Source: Caballeronia sp. Lep1P3 (lineage in GTDB: Bacteria > Pseudomonadota > Gammaproteobacteria > Burkholderiales > Burkholderiaceae). From it: a DNA stretch of 64,000 nucleotides. Below the pieces are notes generated by a model. It was not told the origin of the DNA. It saw nothing but the letters and a program-made list of their open reading frames with translations, and searched no databases. The position numbers and the translations under genes are program-made. The stretch is taken from contig NZ_CP084265.1 of NCBI RefSeq assembly GCF_022879595.1, forward strand, positions 930,001 to 994,000, in the 5' to 3' direction. This document shows positions 38,035 through 47,087 of the stretch, piece after piece; within the stretch, counting starts at the first letter, position 1; each line of letters starts with the position of its first letter.

Positions 38035-38646
38035 ATGACCGACTCATCCCAGCGTCCCGACAGTCCCGACACTTCAGAACTCGCGCGCAGCGACATGAAC
38101 CTCGTGTGGCTCGACATGGAAATGACCGGACTCGATCCTGACAACGACCGCATCATCGAAATTGCGGTGGTCGTGACGAATTCGACGCTCGATAAGATGG
38201 TCGAAGGCCCGGTGCTCGCCATCCACCAGACGGACGAAGCGCTCGGCCGCATGGACGAGTGGAACCGCAACACGCATGGCCGCTCGGGGCTGACCGAGCG
38301 CGTGAAGGTATCGACGGTGGACGAAGCCGAAGCCGCGCGGCAGATTCGCGAGTTTCTCGGCCAGTACGTGCCGCCGGGCAAGTCGCCGATGTGCGGCAAT
38401 TCCATCTGCCAGGACCGCCGTTTCATGGCGCGCTGGATGCCGGAACTGGAGACGTTCTTCCACTACCGCAATCTCGACGTCAGCACGTTGAAGGAGCTGT
38501 GCCGCCGCTGGCAGCCGGCCATCTACAAGGGCTTTCAGAAGCGCGCGATGCACACCGCGCTCGCCGATATCCACGAATCCATCGACGAACTGAAGTACTA
38601 CCGCGAGCACTTCCTGATTCCGTCGGCGGCCAACGGCGCTTCCTAA
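38035..38646 (+). CDS. orn: Oligoribonuclease
   Basis: Orn degrades 2- to 5-nt RNAs, including pGpG from c-di-GMP turnover. The 203-aa DEDDh exonuclease has [19 protein letters not shown] (about residues 23-41, two catalytic acids), [20 protein letters not shown] (about residues 121-140), and the [20 protein letters not shown] end with catalytic His and Asp. An N-terminal extension of about 20 residues is typical of Burkholderia forms. It converges on mog with a 4-bp overlap of stop codons. Confidence 0.97.
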   Translation: MTDSSQRPDSPDTSELARSDMNLVWLDMEMTGLDPDNDRIIEIAVVVTNSTLDKMVEGPVLAIHQTDEALGRMDEWNRNTHGRSGLTERVKVSTVDEAEAARQIREFLGQYVPPGKSPMCGNSICQDRRFMARWMPELETFFHYRNLDVSTLKELCRRWQPAIYKGFQKRAMHTALADIHESIDELKYYREHFLIPSAANGAS

Positions 38647-39284
38647 ACTTTCGGCGGGCGGATGGCGCTTTTCGGGCGGAACGCGGCGACCACTTCCGGC
38701 TGCGTCTCGACATACGGCCCGCCGATCAGATCGATGCAGTACGGCACCGCCGCGAAGATGCCGGGCACCCGGCTCTTGCCTTCGGCGTCCTTCAGGCCTT
38801 CGAGCGTTTCGCGGATCGACTTCGGCTGCCCCGGCAGATTGATGATGAGCGCGGCGTGATCGCTGGTCTCGCGGATCACGGCGACTTGCCGCGACAGGAT
38901 CGCGGTCGGCACGAAGTTCAGGCTGATCTGGCGCATCTGCTCGCCGAAGCCGGGCATCGGCTTGGTGGCGACAGCGAGCGTCGCTTCTGGCGTCACGTCG
39001 CGGCGCGCGGGGCCGGTGCCGCCGGTCGTGAGCACGAGGTCGCAGCCGAGCGTATCGACGAGTTCGACGAGCGTCGCGGAAATGGTCGCGGCGTCGTCCT
39101 GAATCAGCCGCGTTTCTGCACGCCACGGTGAACTCAATGCCTCGCTGAGCCACGCTTCGAGCGACGGCAAGCCCTTGTCCTCATACACGCCTTGCGACGC
39201 GCGATCGCTGATCGACACCAGCCCGACGATCAATTCATCCGGATGGTTACGCTTCGTCGCCGGCTTCGTCGTCATCGCGGTCAT
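38643..39284 (-). CDS. mog: Molybdopterin adenylyltransferase
   Basis: Mog activates molybdopterin by adenylylation before molybdate insertion. The 213-aa protein has the MoCF domain: [21 protein letters not shown] near the start, the signature [16 protein letters not shown] (about residues 85-100), and [15 protein letters not shown]. It overlaps the upstream darP gene by 38 bp. Starts at 39284 or 39275 are possible. No other molybdenum cofactor gene is adjacent. Confidence 0.93.
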   Translation of the reverse strand: MTAMTTKPATKRNHPDELIVGLVSISDRASQGVYEDKGLPSLEAWLSEALSSPWRAETRLIQDDAATISATLVELVDTLGCDLVLTTGGTGPARRDVTPEATLAVATKPMPGFGEQMRQISLNFVPTAILSRQVAVIRETSDHAALIINLPGQPKSIRETLEGLKDAEGKSRVPGIFAAVPYCIDLIGGPYVETQPEVVAAFRPKSAIRPPKV

Positions 39285-39867
39285 CCTCGTCGCCTTCGGT
39301 GTCTTCGTCGTCTTCCACGCCCGCCGCGTTCTTGATCCACTGGAACAGCTCGCGGTAATAGCGCGGCGGCTTCTGCTGCTGGCGTTCCTTGCGCGCGTTG
39401 CGAATGAGCGTGCGGCCTTCCTGCGGATCGACGCCCGGATGTTCGCGGATGAATTCGGTGAGCGCGGCGTCGTCGGCGAGCAGTTGTTCGCGGGCGCGCT
39501 CGATCCAGTGCAGGCGCGCGGTTTCCGCCTTGTTCACGCCGCGATGCGTGTCGAGCGCGGTGCGCAGCGCGGCGATCTCGCCCTCGGAAAGCGAGCGCAT
39601 GACGCGCCCGACATACTGCAACTGGCGGCGTTTGCCTTCGTGATCGGTGATGCGGCGCGCTTCGCGCACGGCGTCGTCGAGGGCTTCGGGCATCGGCATG
39701 CGCTTGAGCGCGTCCTTCGGCAGCGCGATGAGCGCTTCGCCCAGTTCCTGCAACGCGTGCATTTCGCGCTTGAGTTGGGATTTGCTCGGGCGGTCGTAGG
39801 CCTGATCGTCGGTGTCGCGGGCCTGGCCGCCGGCGTCGATCGGTTGGATGCGGGTTTTACGGTTCAT
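39247..39867 (-). CDS. darP: DarP / YjgA ribosome biogenesis factor (DUF615)
   Basis: DarP associates with late 50S precursors. The 206-aa highly charged helical protein has the DUF615 pattern: [20 protein letters not shown] (about residues 27-46), the [13 protein letters not shown] segment (about residues 81-93), and an acidic C-terminus ([18 protein letters not shown]). The gene is divergent to pmbA, the neighbour order seen in E. coli (yjgA-pmbA), which supports both calls. Confidence 0.94.
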   Translation of the reverse strand: MNRKTRIQPIDAGGQARDTDDQAYDRPSKSQLKREMHALQELGEALIALPKDALKRMPMPEALDDAVREARRITDHEGKRRQLQYVGRVMRSLSEGEIAALRTALDTHRGVNKAETARLHWIERAREQLLADDAALTEFIREHPGVDPQEGRTLIRNARKERQQQKPPRYYRELFQWIKNAAGVEDDEDTEGDEDDRDDDEAGDEA

Positions 39868-40077
39868 CCCGACATTGTAGCTTCTCGTTTGCGCGGCATC
39901 GGCTGCTCTCTGGCCGGTGAAGGCACGCTGTCCTTGCTATGATCGCGTGACGGGCCGACGCGCGGGCGCACGCTCGCCGCCCGGCCGGCATCGACACATC
40001 GCACGACCGTGAACGACACGCAGGAGCGCTACGCCGCTTCAGCTTTCGCAGTCAACGAAAACCCAAGGCAACGACAC

Positions 40078-41448
40078 ATGGCAGCAGACATCGACGTCAA
40101 GCAGCGCTATTTCCCGCATACGCAAGACGAACTGAAGGAGATCGCCTCCGACATCCTGCGCTACGCGAAGGAACTGGGCGCGAGCGATGCCGCCACCGAA
40201 ATCTCCGAAGGCGATGGCCTGTCGGTGAACGTGCGGCGCGGCGAAGTGGAAACCATCGAGCACAACCGCGACAAGATGGTCGGCGTGACCGTGTTCATCG
40301 GCAAGAAGCGCGGCAACGCGAGCACCGCGGACTTCACGCGCGAAGCGCTGCGCGACACGGTCGCGGCGGCGTACAACATCGCGCGATTCACGGCCGAGGA
40401 CAGCGCAGCCGGTCTCGCGGAAGAAGAGCTGCTCGAGAAGTCGCCGCAGGATCTCGATCTGTATCACCCGTGGGACATCGACGCCGAAGAAGCGGCCGAA
40501 ATCGCGCGCCGCGCCGAGGCCGCCGCGTTCGCGGTCGACAAGCGCATCACGAATTCCGAAGGCGCGAGCGTATCCGCGCAGCATTCGCAGTTCGTGCTCG
40601 CGACGTCGCGCGGCTTCATGGCGGGCTATCCGTATTCGCGGCATTACATCGCGTGCGCGCCGATCGCGGCGAGCGGGCGCGACATGCAGCGCGACGACTG
40701 GTACACCTCCAGACGCGATGCCTCACAACTCGCCGATCCCGAAGCGGTCGGCCGCTACGCCGCCGAGCGCGCGCTCGCGCGCCTGAACGCGCGCAGCCTC
40801 CATACGCGCAAGTGCCGCGTGCTTTTCGAAGCGCCGCTCGCGGCGGGCATCCTCGGCGCGTTCGTGCAGGCGGTGAGCGGCGGCGCGCTATATCGCAAGA
40901 CGACGTTTCTCGTCGACAGTCTCGGCAAGCCGGTGTTCGCGCCGCATATTCAAATTGTCGAGGATCCGCATGTGAAGGGCGGCATGGGCAGCGCGCCGTT
41001 CGACGAGGAAGGCGTTCGCACGCAGCGGCGCAGCGTGGTCGAGGACGGCGTCGTGCAGGGCTATTTCCTGTCGACGTACTCGGCGCGCAAGCTCGGTATG
41101 CAGACGACCGGCAACGCCGGCGGCTCGCACAATCTCACGATGACGAGCACCGGCACGCAGCCCCAAGACGACTTCGAGGCGATGCTGAAAAAGCTCGGCA
41201 CGGGCCTCTTGCTCACCGAACTGATGGGGCAGGGCGTGAACTACGTGACGGGCGACTATTCGCGCGGCGCGTCGGGGTTCTGGGTCGAGAACGGGCAGAT
41301 TCAGCACGCCGTCGAAGAAATCACCGTGGCGAGCACGCTTCAGGAGATGTTCCGCCATATCGAGGCGATCGGCGCCGATACCGTCGTGCGCGGCACGAAG
41401 GCGATCGGCTCCGTGCTCATCGAACGCATGACGGTCGCCGGTCAGTGA
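40078..41448 (+). CDS. pmbA: Metalloprotease PmbA/TldE
   Basis: PmbA (TldE) forms with TldD a zinc protease that processes peptides such as microcin B17 and CcdA. The 456-aa protein has the DLYHPWDID segment and SPQDLDLY (about residues 122-134). The conserved NAGGSHNLTM (about residues 344-353) and DYSRGASGFWVENGQI motifs are near the C-terminus. TldD carries the HExxxH site, and its absence here is normal for PmbA. ATG 40078 (MAADIDVKQRYFPH) is preferred over the in-frame codon at 40009. Confidence 0.95.
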   Translation: MAADIDVKQRYFPHTQDELKEIASDILRYAKELGASDAATEISEGDGLSVNVRRGEVETIEHNRDKMVGVTVFIGKKRGNASTADFTREALRDTVAAAYNIARFTAEDSAAGLAEEELLEKSPQDLDLYHPWDIDAEEAAEIARRAEAAAFAVDKRITNSEGASVSAQHSQFVLATSRGFMAGYPYSRHYIACAPIAASGRDMQRDDWYTSRRDASQLADPEAVGRYAAERALARLNARSLHTRKCRVLFEAPLAAGILGAFVQAVSGGALYRKTTFLVDSLGKPVFAPHIQIVEDPHVKGGMGSAPFDEEGVRTQRRSVVEDGVVQGYFLSTYSARKLGMQTTGNAGGSHNLTMTSTGTQPQDDFEAMLKKLGTGLLLTELMGQGVNYVTGDYSRGASGFWVENGQIQHAVEEITVASTLQEMFRHIEAIGADTVVRGTKAIGSVLIERMTVAGQ

Positions 41449-41455
41449 GCGCGTG

Positions 41456-41953
41456 CTATGCGCGCCGCTCGTAGGTGACGAACGCGAAATCGAAGGTGTT
41501 CGGCGGCGCGGCGCGGTGCGTCTCGCGTGATACCTCGCGCCACAACGACGCGTCCGGCGCGGGAAAGCGCGTGTTGCCGTCGAAGTCGGCGTCGATCTCG
41601 GTGACGATCATCTTGGCGGCGCGGCCGATCGCATCGGCGTACAACTGGGCGCCGCCAATCAGGAAGGCTTCGGTGGCGCCATCGGCGGCCGCCAGCGCGA
41701 GCGCATCGTCGATGCTCGTCACCGTGTCGCAGCCTTCGTAGCGCCGCCCGGCATCGCGTGTGACGACGATGTTGCGACGTCCCGGCAAGGGCCGCCCGAT
41801 CGACTCGTGCGTTTTGCGCCCCATGATGATGGGCGCGCCCATCGTCGTGCGTTTGAAGAAGGCGAGGTCTTCGGGCAGGCGCCAGGGCAATTGGTTATCG
41901 CGTCCGATCACGCCGTTGCGCGCGCGGGCGACGATGAGAGTCAGCGTCGTCAT
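41456..41953 (-). CDS. folA: Dihydrofolate reductase
   Basis: FolA reduces dihydrofolate to tetrahydrofolate with NADPH, and is the trimethoprim target. The 165-aa protein starts [20 protein letters not shown], then [18 protein letters not shown] (Trp and Asp of the active site, about residues 23-40), [20 protein letters not shown], and a C-terminal [13 protein letters not shown]. An in-frame upstream codon at 41977 exists, but ATG 41953 fits the family. It works with ThyA, encoded about 2.5 kb away. Confidence 0.96.
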   Translation of the reverse strand: MTTLTLIVARARNGVIGRDNQLPWRLPEDLAFFKRTTMGAPIIMGRKTHESIGRPLPGRRNIVVTRDAGRRYEGCDTVTSIDDALALAAADGATEAFLIGGAQLYADAIGRAAKMIVTEIDADFDGNTRFPAPDASLWREVSRETHRAAPPNTFDFAFVTYERRA

Positions 41954-42057
41954 GAGAGTCGGGAAAGAAAGCGGCATGCGCCGCCAGAGCGGGCCCCGAT
42001 TCTAACCGACGCGCGCAGCGTGCCGCCCGCGCCCGCGGCGTCTCTCGATGCAACGGG

Positions 42058-42276
42058 TCAGGCTTCGGACGAATCGTCGGCGGCGTCGCGCATTTCCGGG
42101 GCCGCGTCGGGCGCGACTTCGTCCCATAGCGTGACGCTCGGGCTTGCACCCGGGGAACGCCACCATGTGTACGAATCCCGCCGGGCCAGCGACCAATCGG
42201 AAGCGCCGGGCGCTTCGCCTTCTTTCCATTGCGCAACGGGGACCGCTTCGAGCGGTAAATAGTTATCCAGTGCCAT
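42058..42276 (-). CDS. Small hypothetical protein (72 aa)
   Basis: I do not recognise this protein by function. From ATG 42276 it reads MALDNYLPLEAVPVAQWKEG and contains a Trp-rich stretch (DSYTWWRSPG), then an acidic Ala/Glu/Asp tail ending DDSSEA. No signal peptide or membrane segment is visible. The frame is open further upstream (to a TTG at 42405), but that part is less convincing. Its upstream region contains a sigma-54-like element and a palindrome, next to a divergent sigma-54 activator gene, which suggests regulated expression. I would treat it as a real but uncharacterised gene. Confidence 0.65.
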   Translation of the reverse strand: MALDNYLPLEAVPVAQWKEGEAPGASDWSLARRDSYTWWRSPGASPSVTLWDEVAPDAAPEMRDAADDSSEA

Positions 42277-42446
42277 CTCGATGACGAAGATTATCGGGTA
42301 ATTTATTCCGGCGCCCGAATTGTCGAAATAAAACGCCTGTCCGTTCAGTACAAATGACGAAGCAATGAATCCAGGCGATTCCCCGAAGCGGGGTCCCCGG
42401 CGCAAAAGTCCGCAGAAGTTATTACCGCGAAACTCAGCGGCCTTCT

Positions 42447-42462
42447 AGCTAAATGCGTGCCA
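42447..42462 (-). promoter_or_regulatory. Candidate sigma-54 promoter (-24/-12)
   Basis: Read on the minus strand the sequence is TGGCACGCATTTAGCT. Compared with the consensus TGGCACG-N4-TTGCW it has one mismatch, and GG and GC are exactly 10 bp apart. Transcription would run toward the 72-aa gene, starting near 42436. Confidence 0.5.
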
Positions 42463-42535
42463 TTCGCGCCTGCGCCTTATGCAGCAAGGTCTCGCGAAGA
42501 AAGCCTCGGGACCCTCGTCCAGAAAGGCCCGAAAA

Positions 42536-42553
42536 CGTTTCACGCATGAAACG
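42536..42553. promoter_or_regulatory. Palindrome, possible activator (enhancer) site
   Basis: CGTTTCA (42536-42542), CGCA, TGAAACG (42547-42553) is a perfect 7-4-7 inverted repeat. Its centre is about 108 bp upstream of the start predicted from the sigma-54-like element, a normal distance for a Fis-type activator dimer. Confidence 0.5.
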
Positions 42554-42930
42554 CGGCACGAGAAAAACATGAAGTTCAGGCGAAACCGGTATAAGCTTTC
42601 GTCGTATTAAAACTGCGGACCCGGCATTTTATAATCGCGTGAGCACTTCTTTCCGAGCCATATCCAGCAAGGTTTTGTGGCTAATCGGCAAGCCGTGACG
42701 ATAATTGTTTTCGGTGGTTCTGGGTTATAGTAGTCTCTCTGAAGCGGCGCACAAACAAACAAAAAGGGTTTCGCGGAAAGGGTACAGGTGTGACGTGCAC
42801 CGTGTTCCCGGGGGCAACGTATCGAATTGCAAGTCCGTCCGCAGCACATGCGAGGGCAACGAATTCTGCATGTAGCGAGAGCCTGAACTACGCGACCTTT
42901 TCAACGAACGTTGAACCAAGGATCTGAATA

Positions 42931-44310
42931 ATGGACGTCGCTCGGCGGCAACTCATCTATGTGACTCGAGATCCCAGCGAGACGCTTTGCGCGTGTTTCG
43001 AGGAACGCGGCTGGCAGATCGAGATCGTGGCGAGCGCGCGCGACACCCGCAAGGCGTTGCGCAGCGACCTGGCAGTGGGCGGCCTGCTCGATCTGTCGAG
43101 TCACTTCGAATCACACGAACTGGTGGCGTTCGAATCGTCGCTCACCATGACGAACGTCGGCTGGGTGGCCGCAACGGTGCCCGGCCAATTGGAAGACGCC
43201 GCCGTGCGGCGTCTGATCCGCGACTATTGCTTCGACTATGTGACGGTGCCGACGTCGAACGACCGCATCGTCGATTCCGTCGGCCACGCTTACGGCATGG
43301 TCACGCTGCACGACGCAGCTTCGAACGATGCGCGCACGGAAGGCCGCGCCGAAGGCGAAATGGTCGGCTCCTGCGACGCCATGCTCGCGCTCTTCCGCTC
43401 GATCCGCAAAGTCGCGATGACCGACGCGCCCGTGTTCATCTCGGGCGAATCGGGTACCGGCAAGGAATTGACGGCGGTCGCCATCCACGAGCGCTCCGCG
43501 CGGCGCGACCAGCCGTTCGTCGCGATCAACTGCGGCGCGATTCCGGCGCACCTGCTGCAATCGGAGCTGTTCGGCTACGAGCGCGGCGCGTTCACCGGCG
43601 CGAACCAGCGCAAGATCGGCCGCGTCGAAGCGGCCAACGGCGGCACGCTGTTCCTCGACGAAATCGGCGACTTGCCGCTCGAAAGCCAGGCGAGCCTTTT
43701 GCGCTTCCTGCAGGAACGCAAGGTCGAGCGGCTCGGCGGCCACGGATCGACGCCGGTCGATGTCCGCATCATTTCGGCCACGCACGTCGACATGCAGACC
43801 GCGATGATCGAAGGGCGTTTTCGCGCGGACCTGTATCACCGCCTATGCGTGCTGCAGATCGACGAGCCGCCGCTGCGCGCGCGCGGCAAGGATATCGAAC
43901 TGCTCGCGAAGCACATGCTCGACCGCTTCAAGAAGGACGCGAGCCGCCGTCTGCGCGGCTTTTCGCCGGACGCGATCGCCGCCATCCACAACTACGGGTG
44001 GCCCGGCAACGTGCGCGAACTCATCAACCGCGTGCGTCGCGCGATCGTGATGTCGGAAGGGCGGCAGATTACCGCGCGCGATCTCGAACTCGGCGAATAC
44101 GTGGAAGTCGCGCCGGTGTCGCTCGCGCAGGCGCGCGAGGCGGCGGAGCGGCAGGCGATCGAACTCGCGCTTCTCCGTCATCGCGGACGTCTGGGCGATG
44201 CCGCGCACGAACTCGGCATTTCGCGGGTGACGCTGTATCGGCTGCTGAGCGCGCACGGCATGCGCCATATCGAAGTCGATGCCCCGTCGGAACACGCGAC
44301 GCGCGGCTGA
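42931..44310 (+). CDS. Sigma-54-dependent activator, VpsR-like, Fis-type
   Basis: This 459-aa bacterial enhancer-binding protein has an atypical receiver-like N-terminus (residues about 1-125, RQLIYVTRDPSETLCACFEE) that resembles VpsR-type proteins. VpsR-type proteins bind c-di-GMP in Vibrio. The AAA+ domain spans residues about 145-375, with Walker A GESGTGKE, the sigma-54 contact loop GAFTGA, Walker B GGTLFLDEIGDL and the R-finger region. A C-terminal Fis-like HTH follows (GDAAHELGISRVTLYRLLSAHG, about residues 425-446). A relative, BerB, controls exopolysaccharide in Burkholderia cenocepacia, but identity with it is inference. A long leader and the divergent 72-aa gene precede it. Confidence 0.9.
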   Translation: MDVARRQLIYVTRDPSETLCACFEERGWQIEIVASARDTRKALRSDLAVGGLLDLSSHFESHELVAFESSLTMTNVGWVAATVPGQLEDAAVRRLIRDYCFDYVTVPTSNDRIVDSVGHAYGMVTLHDAASNDARTEGRAEGEMVGSCDAMLALFRSIRKVAMTDAPVFISGESGTGKELTAVAIHERSARRDQPFVAINCGAIPAHLLQSELFGYERGAFTGANQRKIGRVEAANGGTLFLDEIGDLPLESQASLLRFLQERKVERLGGHGSTPVDVRIISATHVDMQTAMIEGRFRADLYHRLCVLQIDEPPLRARGKDIELLAKHMLDRFKKDASRRLRGFSPDAIAAIHNYGWPGNVRELINRVRRAIVMSEGRQITARDLELGEYVEVAPVSLAQAREAAERQAIELALLRHRGRLGDAAHELGISRVTLYRLLSAHGMRHIEVDAPSEHATRG

Positions 44311-44334
44311 TTCCCGCATCGATATCCTCACCGC

Positions 44335-44365
44335 AACGGGCGCCGCAAGGCGCCCGTTCTTCTTT
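44335..44365 (+). terminator. Terminator after the sigma-54 activator gene
   Basis: AACGGGCGCC (44335-44344) pairs with GGCGCCCGTT (44349-44358) around a GCAA tetraloop, followed by CTTCTTT. It ends the activator transcript before thyA. Confidence 0.85.
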
Positions 44366-44447
44366 GCGCGGACCCGAACCGGCGCGCCTGCCCGCTTGGT
44401 AAAATCGCTCTTTCGCGTGGCGCGTGCCCGCATTGAAGGAACATCGA

Positions 44448-45419
44448 ATGAAACAGTATCTCGAGCTCGTCCAGACGATCCTCGATACCGGCACCTGGCA
44501 GGAAAACCGCACGGGCATCCGCACCATCGGCATTCCCGGCGCGATGCTGCGCTTCGATCTTCAGGAAGGTTTTCCGGCCGTCACGACGAAAAAGCTCGCG
44601 TTCAAATCCGCGATCGGGGAAATGGTCGGCTTTCTGCGCGCAGCGAAGAGCGCCGCCGATTTCCGCGCGCTCGGCTGCAAGGTGTGGGACGCGAACGCCA
44701 ACGAAAACCCGCAGTGGCTCGAGAATCCGTACCGCCAGGGCCCGGACGATCTCGGCGACGTCTACGGCGTGCAATGGCGCAAGTGGCCGGCGTACAAGCT
44801 GATCGACGCCGCCGCGGGCGACCAGATCGCGGATGCCACCAATCGCGGGTATCAACTGCTCACGAGCTTCGTCGAGAACGGGCGCGAGCAGGTGCTGCTG
44901 TACAAGGCCATCGACCAGTTGCGCCAGTGTCTCGACACCATCATCGAGCGGCCGACGGACCGGCGCATCCTGTTTCATGCGTGGAATCCGGCGAAGCTCG
45001 ACGAAATCGCGCTGCCCGCGTGCCACCTGCTGTATCAGTTCATCCCGAACGTGACGAAGGGCGAGATTTCGCTGTGCCTCTACATCCGCAGCAACGATGT
45101 CGGGCTCGGCACGCCGTTCAACCTGACCGAAGGCGCGGCGCTGCTGCATCTCGTCGGGCGGCTGACGGGCTACACGCCGCGCTGGTTTACGTACTTCATC
45201 GGGGACGCGCATATCTACGAGAATCAGCTCGACATGCTTCAGGAACAATTGAAGCGCGAGCCGTATCCGCTGCCGCAGTTGATCATCTCCGACCGCGTGC
45301 CGGACTACGCCGCGACGAAGCGTTACGAGCCCGAGTGGTTAGAGAAGATCGAGCCGAAGGATTTCGCGCTCGAAGGCTACCGGCATCACGATCCGATCAG
45401 CGCGCCGATGGCCGTCTGA
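44448..45419 (+). CDS. thyA: Thymidylate synthase
   Basis: ThyA methylates dUMP to dTMP using methylene-tetrahydrofolate. The 323-aa protein starts [20 protein letters not shown] with [11 protein letters not shown] (phosphate-binding Arg). The active-site cysteine is in [11 protein letters not shown] (about residue 195), and the C-terminal [11 protein letters not shown] ends with the Val that closes the site. It is longer than E. coli ThyA (264 aa) because of an insertion (about residues 85-140), as in Lactobacillus-type enzymes. ATG 44448 follows a GAAGGAA site; an in-frame ATG at 44424 is less likely. TAAAAT at 44400-44405 may be its -10. Confidence 0.96.
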   Translation: MKQYLELVQTILDTGTWQENRTGIRTIGIPGAMLRFDLQEGFPAVTTKKLAFKSAIGEMVGFLRAAKSAADFRALGCKVWDANANENPQWLENPYRQGPDDLGDVYGVQWRKWPAYKLIDAAAGDQIADATNRGYQLLTSFVENGREQVLLYKAIDQLRQCLDTIIERPTDRRILFHAWNPAKLDEIALPACHLLYQFIPNVTKGEISLCLYIRSNDVGLGTPFNLTEGAALLHLVGRLTGYTPRWFTYFIGDAHIYENQLDMLQEQLKREPYPLPQLIISDRVPDYAATKRYEPEWLEKIEPKDFALEGYRHHDPISAPMAV

Positions 45420-45479
45420 TCCTTCCATCGGCAACGAAAAAATAAGCGCGCGGCTCCGGTCGCGCGTTTTCGTTTGCGG

Positions 45480-46223
45480 CTAGCGTTCGGACAGAAACCG
45501 TTCGAAGTGCTGCCGGCCCGCTGGCGTCACGCGCAGCACGCGCCGCTTCGCCGTGTGCTCGATCCATCCGTGCTGCTCGCACGCATCGAGGAAAGCCGCG
45601 CCGAGCGCGCCGCCCAGATGCGGGCGCCGCTCGCTCCAGTCGATGCACGTACACGCGAACCGCCGCCGCCGCGCTTTTTGCTCCGCCAGATCGATGCCAA
45701 GCTGCGCAAACGCCTGCGCGCCTTCGGGCGTGGCGTCGAGCGCGGAAGGCCCGCGTATCTCGCGCTGTTCGTTTGCAGCCGCGAGCCAGTTACGCGCGAG
45801 CATGCCGTCGAAGAGCCGCACGGCCAGCTCGCCCGCGAGATGGTCGTAGCAGGTGCGCGCATAGCGCATCTCGAGCGGCACGGCGCTCGCGGGACGCTCG
45901 GGCGCGCGCTGCGGCGCGCTCGCGCGTGCGAGGTGCGCAAGCGCTTCGATGGCTGCGGCAATATCGGCGCTGGCGATCCGATAGTACCGATGCCGTCCGC
46001 TCACTTCGAGCGCGAGCAGGCCGCCTTCGGTGAGCCGCGCGAGATGGCCGCTCGCCGCCGACGGCGACAGTCCCGCGATCATCGTCAGCTCTCCGGCGGG
46101 GCGCGCGGTGCCGTCCATCAGCGACCAGAGCATCGCGGCGCGGCCCGGATCGGCGATCAGCGCGCCGATGCGCGACAGGCCGGGAAAGTGCCGGCAGCGG
46201 GAATCGTCGAGGGCGGGGTTCAT
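45480..46223 (-). CDS. ArsR-family winged-helix regulator
   Basis: This 247-aa protein has an ArsR-like DNA-binding domain near its N-terminus: ISRIGALIADPGRAAMLWSL, then MIAGLSPSAASGHLARLTEG (recognition helix, about residues 48-67) and GRHRYYRIAS wing. The remaining residues (about 110-247) are a C-terminal domain of unknown ligand, containing CYDHLAGELAVRLFDGM and a cysteine-containing stretch. It is longer than typical ArsR proteins (about 100 aa). Start at 46223 (MNPALDD) or 46241. No obvious target gene is adjacent; it may control itself or something remote. Confidence 0.85.
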   Translation of the reverse strand: MNPALDDSRCRHFPGLSRIGALIADPGRAAMLWSLMDGTARPAGELTMIAGLSPSAASGHLARLTEGGLLALEVSGRHRYYRIASADIAAAIEALAHLARASAPQRAPERPASAVPLEMRYARTCYDHLAGELAVRLFDGMLARNWLAAANEQREIRGPSALDATPEGAQAFAQLGIDLAEQKARRRRFACTCIDWSERRPHLGGALGAAFLDACEQHGWIEHTAKRRVLRVTPAGRQHFERFLSER

Positions 46224-46365
46224 GGCGGTCTCAGCCTGCAAAGCGAGGATGCTTCCACTTTATCGCGCGCGCAGAATCGACGTTTCACCGTCACCCGAAA
46301 TGTCGATGCAGGCGCGCGGCGCTAGAATGGCCGCTCGCACTTTTGACGCAGCAGAGGAACTTCGC

Positions 46366-46506
46366 ATGTCCAGGCTCACCTTTTCCGCCGCGCTCGTCCT
46401 TGCCGTTCTGTGCGCGGGCTGCGCGGGCGCGCCGTCGTCGGCGGGCGGGGGCGGCAGCATCACGATGTACGGCACCATCGATCAGGGCGTGACCGTCCAC
46501 AACTAA
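46366..46506 (+). CDS. Small lipoprotein-like peptide (46 aa)
   Basis: ATG 46366 follows GAGGAA and reads MSRLTFSAALVLAVLCAGCA, a complete lipoprotein signal with lipobox LCAGC. A short Gly/Ser-rich mature part of about 30 residues follows (GGGGSITMYGTIDQGVTVHN). It is probably an outer-membrane-anchored mini-lipoprotein of unknown role. Short proteins ending in a similar TMYGTIDxG motif appear in Burkholderia relatives, but I cannot give a name. The thioesterase gene follows after 21 bp. Confidence 0.75.
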   Translation: MSRLTFSAALVLAVLCAGCAGAPSSAGGGGSITMYGTIDQGVTVHN

Positions 46507-46527
46507 CCTTCACCGCTGCGAGCCGCC

Positions 46528-47046
46528 ATGAACACGCCGATCACGCCGATCACGCCACCCCGCCAAGGCCGCGCCGAAACCACGTTCCGCTTTCTCGCCG
46601 AGCCGAGTTCGGTCAATTTCGGCGGCAAGGTGCACGGCGGCGCGCTGATGAAGTGGATCGACGAAACCGCCTACGCGTGCGCTGCGATGTGGTCCGGCCG
46701 CTACGCAGTCACCGTAAGCGTCGGCAACATCCGTTTCAGGCGGCCGATTCTCGTCGGCAATCTCGTCGAATTGCGCGCGCGCGTGGTCGTGACGGGGCGC
46801 ACCAGCATGCATATCCATGTATCGGTGCATGCCGGCGATCCCAAAGTCGGCGAGCTTGCGCAGACCACCGACTGCCTGATGGTCTTCGTCGCCGTCGACG
46901 AGAAGGGGCAGCCGACGCCCGTGCCCGCGTTCGTGCCGGCATCGGAAGAAGAGCATCGCCTCGCCCGATACGCGATGGACGTCAAGGACGCGCTCGACGC
47001 GATCGTCGAACTGAAGCCGGAAGAGGTCGCGGCGGGCAAGGTCTGA
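46528..47046 (+). CDS. Acyl-CoA thioesterase (hotdog fold)
   Basis: This is a 172-aa hotdog-domain thioesterase of the YciA/ACOT type, which hydrolyses acyl-CoAs. Motifs: VNFGGKVHGGALMKWIDETA (about residues 29-48, with the catalytic Asp-like position and HGG turn) and VSVGNIRFRRPILVGNLVELRA. No signal peptide is seen. It is followed by the opposite-strand fumC. The substrate chain length cannot be told from the sequence. Confidence 0.9.
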   Translation: MNTPITPITPPRQGRAETTFRFLAEPSSVNFGGKVHGGALMKWIDETAYACAAMWSGRYAVTVSVGNIRFRRPILVGNLVELRARVVVTGRTSMHIHVSVHAGDPKVGELAQTTDCLMVFVAVDEKGQPTPVPAFVPASEEEHRLARYAMDVKDALDAIVELKPEEVAAGKV

Positions 47047-47087
47047 CCCGCCGCGCGTCGCGGAAAGGGAAAGGCAGAGAAAGGCGC

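Larger units (their letters stand above)
42277..42930. other. 654-bp regulatory region between the 72-aa gene and the sigma-54 activator
   Basis: This is the longest gene-free stretch in the window. It holds a sigma-54-like element on the minus strand (42447-42462), a perfect palindrome (42536-42553), and a TATAAT (42630-42635) facing the activator gene with a poor -35 (TTAAAA). Small GC hairpins such as CCCCGAAGCGGGG (42381-42393) also occur. No credible open reading frame with a ribosome site is seen. Confidence 0.7.
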
